The notes under the pieces: generated by a model
The model's input: only the letters and a program-made list of their open reading frames with translations
Databases searched by the model: none
What the model was told of the DNA's origin: nothing
Made by a program: the position numbers and the translations under genes
NCBI RefSeq assembly: GCF_000341085.1
Contig: NZ_ANBA01000009.1
Coordinates: 558,001 to 622,000 of the forward strand
DNA: 64,000 nucleotides
From: Nocardiopsis ganjiahuensis DSM 45031
Lineage (GTDB): Bacteria > Actinomycetota > Actinomycetes > Streptosporangiales > Streptosporangiaceae
Direction of reading: 5' to 3'
Shown: positions 34,884 to 42,271 of the stretch, piece by piece
Numbering within the stretch: the first letter of the stretch is position 1
Layout of the letters: each line of letters starts with the position of its first letter

Positions 34884-35966
34884 TCAGGAACCGTTCACGA
34901 CCGCCTGGTAGGCCCCGTCCAGCAGCTCAGGCGCGGGGCCGCTGAGGATCGCGGGCTCGGCGAGGCCGTCCAGGACCACGAAGCGCAGAGTGGCGCCACG
35001 GGCCTTCTTGTCCACGGCCATGGTGGCGCGCAGCTCGGGCCAGGACTCGGCGGCGTAGCTGACCGGCAGCCCCACCGAGGTGAGCACCGAGCGGTGCCGC
35101 TGGACCAGGGCGTCGTCGATCCGGCCGTCCAGCCGAGCGAGTTCCGCGGCGAAGACCATGCCGATGGAGACCGCGTAGCCGTGCCGGAACGTGTAGTTCT
35201 CGGCGCGTTCGATGGCGTGTCCGAGGGTGTGCCCGTAGTTGAGGATCTCGCGGCGGCCGCTCTCCTTGAGGTCGCCGGAGACGACGTCGGCCTTGACCCG
35301 GACGGCGCGTTCGATGAGTTCGCGCGTGTGCTTGCCCTCGGGGCGTGCGGCGCCCTCGGGGTCGTCCTCGACCAGCTCGCAGATGACGGGGTCGTCGATG
35401 AACCCGGCCTTGACGATCTCGGCCAGGCCGCCGATGTAGTCGGCCCTGGGCAGGCTCGGCAGGGTGGCGAGGTCGCACAGCACCCCGGCCGGCGGGTGGA
35501 AGGCGCCGACGAGGTTCTTGCCCTCGGGGGTGTTGATGCCGGTCTTGCCGCCGACGGCGGCGTCCACCATGCCCAGCAGGGTGGTGGGCACCAGCACCGA
35601 GCGCACCCCGCGCAGCCAGGTGGCGGCGACGAAGCCGGCCAGGTCGGTCGCGGCCCCGCCGCCGACACCCACCACGGCGTCGGTTCGGGTGAAGTTGAAC
35701 GAGCCCAGACGCGACCACAGGCCGGTGGCGACCGCGGCGGTCTTGGCGGCCTCGCCGTCCGGAACCGGCATGGGCCGGACCAGGTAACCGGCCTCCTCCA
35801 GGACCCCGACCACGGGCCGGGCGACCTCGCCCAGCCCCTCGGGGTGGATGACGGCCACCTGGGCGGCGCCGCCGACCAGGGAGGGCAGTTCGGAGAGGAT
35901 CCCGCTGCCGACCACCACGTCGTAGCGTCCGGCGGGCTCCCCCACACCGATCCGGGTCACGGTCAC
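34884..35966 (-). CDS. aroB: 3-dehydroquinate synthase AroB
   Basis: AroB converts DAHP to 3-dehydroquinate, the second step of the shikimate pathway. The 360-residue protein has the NAD-binding [20 protein letters not shown], then [33 protein letters not shown] and the metal-binding [13 protein letters not shown]. The GTG at 35966 overlaps the aroK stop by 4 nt, which decides the start; the longer frame is an aroK shadow. Confidence 0.97.
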   Translation of the reverse strand: MTVTRIGVGEPAGRYDVVVGSGILSELPSLVGGAAQVAVIHPEGLGEVARPVVGVLEEAGYLVRPMPVPDGEAAKTAAVATGLWSRLGSFNFTRTDAVVGVGGGAATDLAGFVAATWLRGVRSVLVPTTLLGMVDAAVGGKTGINTPEGKNLVGAFHPPAGVLCDLATLPSLPRADYIGGLAEIVKAGFIDDPVICELVEDDPEGAARPEGKHTRELIERAVRVKADVVSGDLKESGRREILNYGHTLGHAIERAENYTFRHGYAVSIGMVFAAELARLDGRIDDALVQRHRSVLTSVGLPVSYAAESWPELRATMAVDKKARGATLRFVVLDGLAEPAILSGPAPELLDGAYQAVVNGS

Positions 35967-36484
35967 TTGGCGGCCTTTCCGGTGGGGAGGGACCCGACGA
36001 TCGTGTCCACGATCTCCTCGGGGTGGTACTCCGTCGTGGGCACGGTCACCGAGGCGAGGCCCTCGTAGACCGGCAGCCGCTCGTTGAGGAGCTTGCGCAG
36101 CTGGGTGCGCGGGTTCCCGGCCAGGAGCGGACGGGCGACGTCCATGCCCACACGCTTGGCGGCCTCGGCGAACTCCACCTGGAGGTAGACCACGTGGTGG
36201 TCGGCGAGCTCCTCGCGGGTGTCCCCGTCGAGGACCGAGCCCCCGCCGAGGGCGATGACGCCCTCCCAGGCACGGAGTCCCTCGGCGACGACCTCCCGCT
36301 CCAGGGCGCGGAAGTGCTCCTCGCCGTCCTGGATGAAGATGTCGCTGATGGGCTTGCCCGCACGCTTCTCGATCTCGGTGTCGGTGCACAACAGGTCCGT
36401 GTCCAGGCGGCGGGCCAGGGCCTCGCCGACGGTGGACTTGCCCGAACCGGGCGAACCGATGAGCACCGCGATCGCTCTTGCCAC
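35963..36484 (-). CDS. aroK: Shikimate kinase AroK
   Basis: AroK phosphorylates shikimate at the 3-OH. From the GTG at 36484 (GAGGTAG upstream) it is 173 residues, matching the family's 165–180; an ATG-like codon at 36508 would add eight residues. Walker A is LIGSPGSGKSTVGEALA, the shikimate site includes DTDLLCTDTEIE and the GGGSVL loop, and the adenine-binding lid region has ARPLLAG. It is separated from aroC by a terminator but coupled to aroB. Confidence 0.95.
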   Translation of the reverse strand: MARAIAVLIGSPGSGKSTVGEALARRLDTDLLCTDTEIEKRAGKPISDIFIQDGEEHFRALEREVVAEGLRAWEGVIALGGGSVLDGDTREELADHHVVYLQVEFAEAAKRVGMDVARPLLAGNPRTQLRKLLNERLPVYEGLASVTVPTTEYHPEEIVDTIVGSLPTGKAAK

Positions 36485-36738
36485 GCTCTGCCTACCTCTG
36501 GGGGTCACCCCCGCCTGCGCGGGGGGAAATCTCTGCCGTGTGCCCTCCTGTCTAGCAGAAACACCACCGCGACGCGTGCGGGGGGCGAGAGCCTGTGTAC
36601 AACCCCACGGGGCCCGGATCAGGGGGAAGCGGGGAAGGCGAGGCCCCGGTGGTCGAGTTCCTCGTCCCGGTAACGGCCCTGGACGGCGGCCTCGACGTCG
36701 AAGGCGTGGACTTGAGCGCTCCGGGGGGTGGAAGAGCG

Positions 36739-36770
36739 CCGGCCCGCCCTCCGGTGGGAGGGCGGGCCGG
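36739..36770 (-). terminator. Perfect 14-bp hairpin terminator after aroC
   Basis: Arms 36739–36752 and 36757–36770 are perfectly complementary with a GGTG loop, beginning 11 nt after the aroC stop on the minus strand. The rest of the aroC–aroK gap shows no gene. Confidence 0.85.
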
Positions 36771-36781
36771 GGTGAACGGGT

Positions 36782-37963
36782 CTAGCGGATCGTCAGCGAG
36801 TCCAGGTAGCCCTGGAGGTTGCGGGCGGTCTCGGGGACCGAGTCGCCGCCGAACTTCTCGATGGCGGCCTCGGCGATGACGAGGGCGACCATGGCCTCGG
36901 CCACGACACCGGCGGCGGGGACGGCGGTGACGTCGCTGCGCTGGTGGTTGGCCTTGGTGGCCTCGCCGGTTTCGATGTCGATGGTGTCCAGCGCGTTGGG
37001 CACCGTGGCGATGGGCTTCATCGCGGCGCGCACGCGCAGCGGGTCACCGGTGGACATGCCGCCCTCGACACCGCCGGCGCGGTTGGTGCGGCGGCGCACG
37101 CCGTCGGGGCCGGGCTCGATCTCGTCGTGGGCCTCGGAGCCGCGGCGGGCCGCGGTGCGGAAGCCGTCGCCGACCTCGACGCCCTTGATGGCCTGGATGC
37201 CCATGAGGGCCCCGGCCAGGCGGGAGTCCAGGCGGCGGTCCCAGTGCACGTGGCTGCCCAGGCCGGGCGGCAGGTTGTAGGCGAGCACCTCGACGACGCC
37301 GCCCAGGGTGTCCCCGGACTTCTTGGTGTCGTCGACCTCCTCGACCATGCGGGCGCTGGTCTCGCGGTCGAAGCAGCGCAGCGGGTCCTCGTCGATCGCG
37401 GCGAGGTCCTCCGGCCGGGGTTCGGGTGTGCCCTCGGGAACGGCGACGGGGCCCATGGAGACCACGTGGCTGAGGATCTCGACACCGAGCGCCTGGCGGC
37501 AGAACTGCCGTGCGACCTCGCCGATCGCGACCCGGGCCGCGGTCTCACGGGCGCTGGCGCGCTCCAGGATCGGGCGGGACTCCTCGTGCCCGTACTTCTG
37601 CATACCGACGAGGTCGGCGTGGCCGGGGCGGGGGCGGGTGAGCGGCGCGTTGCGCGCCACGCCGTCCAGTTCCTCGGCGGGGACCGGGTCGGGCGACATC
37701 ACCTTCTCCCACTTGGGCCACTCGGTGTTTCCGACCTCGATCGCGACCGGCCCACCCTGGGTGATGCCGTGCCTGATGCCTCCGATGACGGAGACCTGGT
37801 CCTTCTCGAACTTCATCCGGGCACCCCGACCGTACCCGGCGCGGCGGCGGAGCAGTGCGGCGGCGATGTCGTCAGAGGTGACGGACACACCGGCCGGAAG
37901 GCCCTCCAGAATCGCGACGAGTGCAGGTCCGTGGGACTCCCCCGCGGTCAGCCAACGCAACAT
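36782..37963 (-). CDS. aroC: Chorismate synthase AroC
   Basis: AroC makes chorismate from EPSP, using reduced FMN. The 393-residue protein starts [19 protein letters not shown] (FMN/EPSP-binding), continues [49 protein letters not shown] and ends with [17 protein letters not shown]. The ATG at 37963 has GGGAGG nine bases upstream; a GTG at 37969 is too close to it. It precedes a terminator and follows the prepilin peptidase gene. Confidence 0.97.
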   Translation of the reverse strand: MLRWLTAGESHGPALVAILEGLPAGVSVTSDDIAAALLRRRAGYGRGARMKFEKDQVSVIGGIRHGITQGGPVAIEVGNTEWPKWEKVMSPDPVPAEELDGVARNAPLTRPRPGHADLVGMQKYGHEESRPILERASARETAARVAIGEVARQFCRQALGVEILSHVVSMGPVAVPEGTPEPRPEDLAAIDEDPLRCFDRETSARMVEEVDDTKKSGDTLGGVVEVLAYNLPPGLGSHVHWDRRLDSRLAGALMGIQAIKGVEVGDGFRTAARRGSEAHDEIEPGPDGVRRRTNRAGGVEGGMSTGDPLRVRAAMKPIATVPNALDTIDIETGEATKANHQRSDVTAVPAAGVVAEAMVALVIAEAAIEKFGGDSVPETARNLQGYLDSLTIR

Positions 37964-38026
37964 GTGCACGATCCTCCCACGGATCGGGTGTCGAGGTGGT
38001 CACCGGGCTCGGGGTTGGGGCGACGG

Positions 38027-39118
38027 TCAGAGCGAGTTCGGGAGGAGGGGCTGGCCCGCGAGAACGGTGGCGAGGGTGGCGGCGAGCATGAACGGGCCCA
38101 ACGGGAGGGGTTCGGTCCGGGTGATCCGGCGCAGCGCCAGCAGGACCAGACCCAGGAGGGAGAAGGCCGCGAAGGCCCAGAACGCGGCGACCAGCGCGCC
38201 CACCGGCCCTGCCGCCCAGCCCGCGTAGAGGCCGGTGAGCCCGGAGAGCTTGACGTCACCGAAACCGAGCCCGCCCGGTCTGATCCGCCACATCAACCAG
38301 TACAGGACCGTGATGAGGGCCATGCCGACCAGGGCCTGGGCTCCGCGTTCGGGGTCGGGCCCGGCGGGCGGGAGGAGGACCGCCGCGGCCAGCAGGAGGG
38401 CGGCGACGGGGTAGGCGGGGGCCACGAGGGCGTCGGGCAGGCGCATGACCCGCAGGTCGATGACGGACAGGGGGACGCCGAGCGCGACGAGCCAGAGCAC
38501 GGCCAGCACACCCGGCGGTGACCAGTCGGGCAGGTGCCAGGGGACGAGGGCTCCCACCAGCGCGAAGAGCAGGGCGGTGGTGACGACCGCGGCCGGGTGC
38601 GGGTGCACGCGCCGCTCGCAGTGGGGGCAGGCGCCGCGCCGGCGGAAGGCTCGGGCGGCGACGACCGGCAGGCCGCGGGTGAACCGGAGTTCGGTCCGGC
38701 AGTGCGGACAGCGGGGCGGCGGCGGCCCGTCGGCCTCCTCCTCGGGGTCGAGGCCGAGGAGGGGGTCGGAGCCGGGGCCGGGGCCGGGCGGAGTCTCCGG
38801 CGAGGCGCCGAAGGGTGTGTCGGGCGCGCCTTCCCACCCCGGGGTGGTGCCTGTGGCACTGTCCTGACCTGGGGGGACCTCCTGTCCCGGAGAGACCGGC
38901 TCGTCCAGGAGCGCCGGTCCCCGAGCGGTGGTCATCGGGGCGGCTGCCGCTCTCGCCTCGGACGAGGCCTCGGGGCCCCTCGGTCGGCGGGACGGGCCGA
39001 AGAGGTGGACGAGGCGACCGCTGGTGCGGCCGACCACGGTGCCGAGCACGCAGAGCGAGGCGGCCGCGAGGACCGCCCACAACAGCGGAGACAGCGTGAA
39101 CGCCAAGGGGGTGGGCAT
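38027..39118 (-). CDS. Prepilin peptidase (A24 family) with large insertion
   Basis: A24 aspartic peptidases process type IV pilin-like preproteins at the membrane. The C-terminal half has the two catalytic aspartates in SVIDLRVMRLPD (about residue 218) and GFGDVKLSGL (about residue 275), among about seven membrane segments. Between the first membrane segment and the cytoplasmic zinc ribbon (CPHC at about 137 and CPHC at about 163) is a ~100-residue Pro/Gly/Glu-rich insertion not typical of the family. A prepilin peptidase beside aroC is common in actinobacteria. No pilin or secretion ATPase genes are in the window. Confidence 0.88.
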   Translation of the reverse strand: MPTPLAFTLSPLLWAVLAAASLCVLGTVVGRTSGRLVHLFGPSRRPRGPEASSEARAAAAPMTTARGPALLDEPVSPGQEVPPGQDSATGTTPGWEGAPDTPFGASPETPPGPGPGSDPLLGLDPEEEADGPPPPRCPHCRTELRFTRGLPVVAARAFRRRGACPHCERRVHPHPAAVVTTALLFALVGALVPWHLPDWSPPGVLAVLWLVALGVPLSVIDLRVMRLPDALVAPAYPVAALLLAAAVLLPPAGPDPERGAQALVGMALITVLYWLMWRIRPGGLGFGDVKLSGLTGLYAGWAAGPVGALVAAFWAFAAFSLLGLVLLALRRITRTEPLPLGPFMLAATLATVLAGQPLLPNSL

Positions 39119-39194
39119 GTTCGGAAGCTACCTGTTGGGAGCGCTCCGCGACAGTGCCCCGGGCGTTCTGTGGACAACCCGGGGCCGCCCGGGG

Positions 39195-39962
39195 TCAGTC
39201 GTCGTCGCGCCGGGCGCGTACGACGGCGCTGAGTTCGACCCCGCCGGGCAGCACGTGCCGGAGTTCCGCGCTGAGCCGCTCGGCGACGCGGCGCAGCGAT
39301 TCGTCGTCGCGCTCGTCCAGTTCCAGGCGGATGCCGATCTCTCCGCGCTCGGAGGAGTGGATGCGCACGCGTTCGATCCCGAACTCGGCGTGGGTCACCC
39401 GGTAGATGAGCGCCAGGACCTGTGGGTCGTCCTTGGGTTCGGGGACGGTCCCCTCTTCCGCGAGCATGGTGAGAAAACGGCCCTGGACGGTGTACGGGAT
39501 CGGCCCGGACACGTCGATGACCAGGGCGTCGGCGTTCTCCTCCAGGGTGGCCTGGCAGGCGTCCTTCGTACTGAAGGGCACCGGACGGGCGTCCGGGCGC
39601 CAGCGCCGGACCGCGTCCACGGAGGTGAAGGCGAGGACCCCCCGGCGGCCGTCCTTGCCGGTCATGATGGGGATGGCCACTTCGCTGTTCTTGTCCTTGG
39701 TGAGCCCGCCCGCGCCCTTCTCGGTCTCGGTGGCCACGGCCACCACCGGGATGAGGACCCGGGACCCGCTGAGGGCGGCGAGGACCTGGCGGTCACCCAC
39801 CTTGATCGCCGCGTAGTCACGCAGGCGAGCCTCGACTTCCGGATCGGCGCTGCCGTCGTCGTCACGGAAGTTCTGGGCGCCGGTGATCGTTGGTCTGCTC
39901 ACGGGCTCCGACTCTACCTGGGGTGCGTATCCGTTGTGGGATCGCTTCTCGGACAGAACCAT
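39195..39962 (-). CDS. SseB N-terminal domain protein
   Basis: The 255-residue protein has an SseB-like domain (about 50–165) with DRQVLAALSGSRVLIPVVAV, KDKNSEVAIPIMTGKDGRRG, LAFTSVDAVRRWRPDARPVP and ALVIDVSGPIPYTVQG. SseB domains occur in type III secretion regulators and in actinobacterial proteins of unknown role, often as enhanced-serine-sensitivity homologues. I chose the ATG at 39962 (GAGAGG five bases upstream). No secretion genes are nearby. Confidence 0.82.
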   Translation of the reverse strand: MVLSEKRSHNGYAPQVESEPVSRPTITGAQNFRDDDGSADPEVEARLRDYAAIKVGDRQVLAALSGSRVLIPVVAVATETEKGAGGLTKDKNSEVAIPIMTGKDGRRGVLAFTSVDAVRRWRPDARPVPFSTKDACQATLEENADALVIDVSGPIPYTVQGRFLTMLAEEGTVPEPKDDPQVLALIYRVTHAEFGIERVRIHSSERGEIGIRLELDERDDESLRRVAERLSAELRHVLPGGVELSAVVRARRDDD

Positions 39963-40256
39963 GTGACCTCTCCCCTCCTCGGGCCGCGCAAGGCCGCCGC
40001 CCTCCCCGGTCGGCGCGGTCGCCCCGCGCCGTACTCGGCAGCCCAGCTTCACAGGCGGGTACCGTGCGGGTCGGCGGTTCGGGGAAGAAGACGCCGAAGG
40101 GCCCGGACCGGCCGGGGCCCGGATTCCGGGAACGGGGCCGCTTCGTCTTCGGGACGCGCGCGGACCCGGGTGCGCCCGCGCGGCCGGGGGCGGAGAGTGG
40201 CATGTGTCGCAGCCGCGTCCGGCGGCCCCGGCCGGACGCCTCGGGCCCCCTGGCCC

Positions 40257-40718
40257 CTACGAACCCTGTTCCGGGCGCCCGTCTCCGAGCACGCCGACGA
40301 TCTCGCGGAGCTGGTCGACCTGCTGCGGGGAGAGCCGGTCGAACATCAGGGAGCGCACCCGGGTCGCGTGGCTCGGCGCGGCCTGCTCCAGGACGGCGGC
40401 CCCCTTCTCGGTGAGGACGGCCCACAGTCCGCGCCGGTCGTCCTCACAGCTCTCGCGCCGCACGTGGCCGTCGCGTTCGAGGCGGGCGATCTGGTGGGAC
40501 AGGCGGCTCTTGGAGACGATGACCGCCTCGGCGAGGTCACGCATGCGCATGCGCTGGTCCGGGGCCTCGGAGAGGTGGGCGAGCACCCCGTACTCGATGA
40601 GCGAGAGGCCGTCGCGGGCACGCAGGTCGCGTTCGAGTTCGTCGTAGATCCAGGCGTTCATCCGCAGGAACCCGCGCCAGACGTCCTGTTCACCGGGTTC
40701 GAGCCAGGCCTTCTCCAT
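40257..40718 (-). CDS. MarR-family transcriptional regulator
   Basis: A 153-residue winged-helix protein. It has LSLIEYGVLAHLSEAPDQRMR (helices 2–3), the DNA-recognition region DLAEAVIVSKSRLSHQIARL (about 62–81) and the wing GHVRRESCEDDRRGLWAVLT, followed by the dimer helices. One cysteine (in RRESCEDDRR) lies in the wing. It diverges from yceI and probably controls it and itself through the palindromes in the shared 183-bp region. Confidence 0.92.
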   Translation of the reverse strand: MEKAWLEPGEQDVWRGFLRMNAWIYDELERDLRARDGLSLIEYGVLAHLSEAPDQRMRMRDLAEAVIVSKSRLSHQIARLERDGHVRRESCEDDRRGLWAVLTEKGAAVLEQAAPSHATRVRSLMFDRLSPQQVDQLREIVGVLGDGRPEQGS

Positions 40719-40783
40719 GGCCCGATCCTAGCGCCGCAGCCGCTCACTCCAGCAGCCGAACGTCCGGACCGGCGCCCGGACTC

Positions 40784-40856
40784 TTGCGTCCTCAGGAACA
40801 AGTCCATAGAATCCTTCCCAGGAAGATACTTCTAAGGTACTTTGTTGCTAGGCAAC
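40784..40856 (+). promoter_or_regulatory. yceI promoter with two MarR-operator-like palindromes
   Basis: TTGCGT (40784–40789), a 17-bp spacer and TAGAAT (40807–40812) form an excellent promoter toward yceI. The inverted repeat CTTCC-CA-GGAAG (40814–40825) covers the expected transcription start, and GTTGC-TAG-GCAAC (40844–40856) lies about 25 bp further. Both are typical in size for MarR-family operators. Confidence 0.62.
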
Positions 40857-40901
40857 GAGTTGGCCCGGCACCCGGGCCTTCCACACACAGGGAGAGACAC
40901 C

Positions 40902-41444
40902 ATGGCCACGCAGGAACTCAAGCCCGGCACCTGGAAGATCGACACCGCCCACAGCATCGTCGGCTTCTCCGTCCGCCACATGATGGTGAGCAAGGTCCGC
41001 GGCCGCTTCGAGAAGTTCGACGCGACCCTGACCGTGCCCGAGGACCCCACCAAGGCCTCGGTCGAAGCCACCATCGACGCCGGCTCCATCAACACCGACA
41101 ACAGCGACCGGGACAACCACGTCCGGTCCGCCGACTTCTTCGAGACCGACAACTACCCGGACTTCATCTTCCGCTCCACCGGCATCGAGGCCAAGGGCGA
41201 GGACTTCGTCCTCAAGGGTGAGCTGACCATCAAGAAGAAGACCCGCCCGATCGAGCTGTCCCTCGAGTTCAACGGCTCCACCGTCGACCCCTACGGTCTG
41301 GACCGCGCCGGGTTCGCCGCCTCCACCACCATCAGCCGCAAGGAGTTCGGCGTCGACATCGAGATGCCGATGGACGGCGGCGGCGTGGTCGTCGGCGACA
41401 AGATCACCATCACCATCGACGCCGAGTTCACCCGTCAGGCCTGA
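40902..41444 (+). CDS. YceI-family lipid-binding protein
   Basis: YceI proteins are lipocalin-like beta barrels that bind polyisoprenoids or fatty-acid amides. The 180-residue protein starts MATQELKPGTWKIDTAHSIV (GGAGAG upstream) and has VSKVRGRFEKFDATL, SINTDNSDRDNHVRSADFF and YPDFIFRSTGIE, all characteristic. There is no signal peptide, so it is probably cytoplasmic, as in many actinobacterial members. It is divergent from the MarR gene. Confidence 0.95.
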   Translation: MATQELKPGTWKIDTAHSIVGFSVRHMMVSKVRGRFEKFDATLTVPEDPTKASVEATIDAGSINTDNSDRDNHVRSADFFETDNYPDFIFRSTGIEAKGEDFVLKGELTIKKKTRPIELSLEFNGSTVDPYGLDRAGFAASTTISRKEFGVDIEMPMDGGGVVVGDKITITIDAEFTRQA

Positions 41445-41462
41445 GTCGGCCGACGGACGTGA

Positions 41463-41502
41463 CGCCCCGGCCCGGCACCACCGCCGCCGTCCGGCCGGGG
41501 CG
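41463..41502 (+). terminator. Stem-loop after yceI
   Basis: Ten-bp arms (41463–41472 and 41493–41502) with a 20-nt loop begin 18 nt after the yceI stop. No T-tract follows. Possible first terminator of yceI. Confidence 0.55.
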
Positions 41503-41630
41503 CTTCCGAGGACCTGGGGAGGACCTCGGGAGGGGACGGTGTCCGAGCGCGGCCACTCAGGGGGAGTGACCGCCGCCCCGGGTTTTGACGACACCCCGTC
41601 AGAAACCCTGTGAGGCCTCGGATATCGTCG

Positions 41631-41661
41631 ACGGGGGAGGGTCCACACGACCCTCCCCCGT
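41631..41661 (+). terminator. Perfect 13-bp hairpin with short T-run
   Basis: Arms 41631–41643 and 41649–41661 are perfectly complementary with a CACAC loop, followed by TTC. It lies between yceI and the DUF2470 gene, both on the plus strand, and separates the two units. Confidence 0.8.
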
Positions 41662-41740
41662 TTCGTGTGTCCGACCACGTCCGAGTGTCCGAACCGTGCG
41701 CCGCACGCCCGTGCGCCAGGAACCGCAGGAGAACCCCACC

Positions 41741-42046
41741 GTGCCGTCCAGCCCCTTCGCCCCCGAGGTCGTCACCGCCGTCACCGCCCACATGAACGAC
41801 GACCACGCCGAGGACACCCTGCTCATCTGCCGAGCGCTGGGCGCCCAGCCCGACGCCACCGCCGCCCGGATGACCGGTCTGGACGGTGAGGGCGGCGACT
41901 ACACGGTCACCGTCGACGGCGCCGAGCGCCAGGTGCGCATCCCCTGGGCCGCGCCGCTGACCGAGCGCGCCCAGATCCGCGCCGAGGTCGTCCGCATGTA
42001 CCAGGAGGCCTGCGCCGAGCTGGGGCTCACTCCTCGCGGGCACTGA
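41741..42046 (+). CDS. DUF2470 domain protein
   Basis: A 101-residue protein with AVTAHMNDDHAEDTLLICRA, MTGLDGEGGDYTVTVDG and IPWAAPLTERAQIRAEVVRM, matching the DUF2470 domain, which is also the C-terminal domain of HugZ-type haem-utilisation proteins. The HMNDDH motif could bind metal or haem. Start at GTG 41741 with AGGAG upstream. Stand-alone copies occur across actinobacteria; function unproven. Confidence 0.88.
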   Translation: MPSSPFAPEVVTAVTAHMNDDHAEDTLLICRALGAQPDATAARMTGLDGEGGDYTVTVDGAERQVRIPWAAPLTERAQIRAEVVRMYQEACAELGLTPRGH

Positions 42047-42271
42047 CGGCCTCCCCGGAGACAGGCGGATCGGGACCGTGACAACGAGTCACAGAAACCG
42101 GAACCCGGGCGGCCCCGGCGGAGTCCAACGGAGTATCGGGGGGATCGGGCGACGCGCCCGGACAGGGGTGGCTCCACCACTCCGATCAGGCGCGCGCAAG
42201 ACCTAACCTGGAAGGGTCCGCCCTTCCCCGGACTCCCCCCGGACATCCGCAACCAACCGCCTATCCGAAGG

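Noticed and set aside
36501..36527. CRISPR-repeat-like GC-rich palindrome upstream of aroK
   Set aside because: Resembles a type I-E repeat in composition but occurs once, with no second copy, spacers or cas genes.
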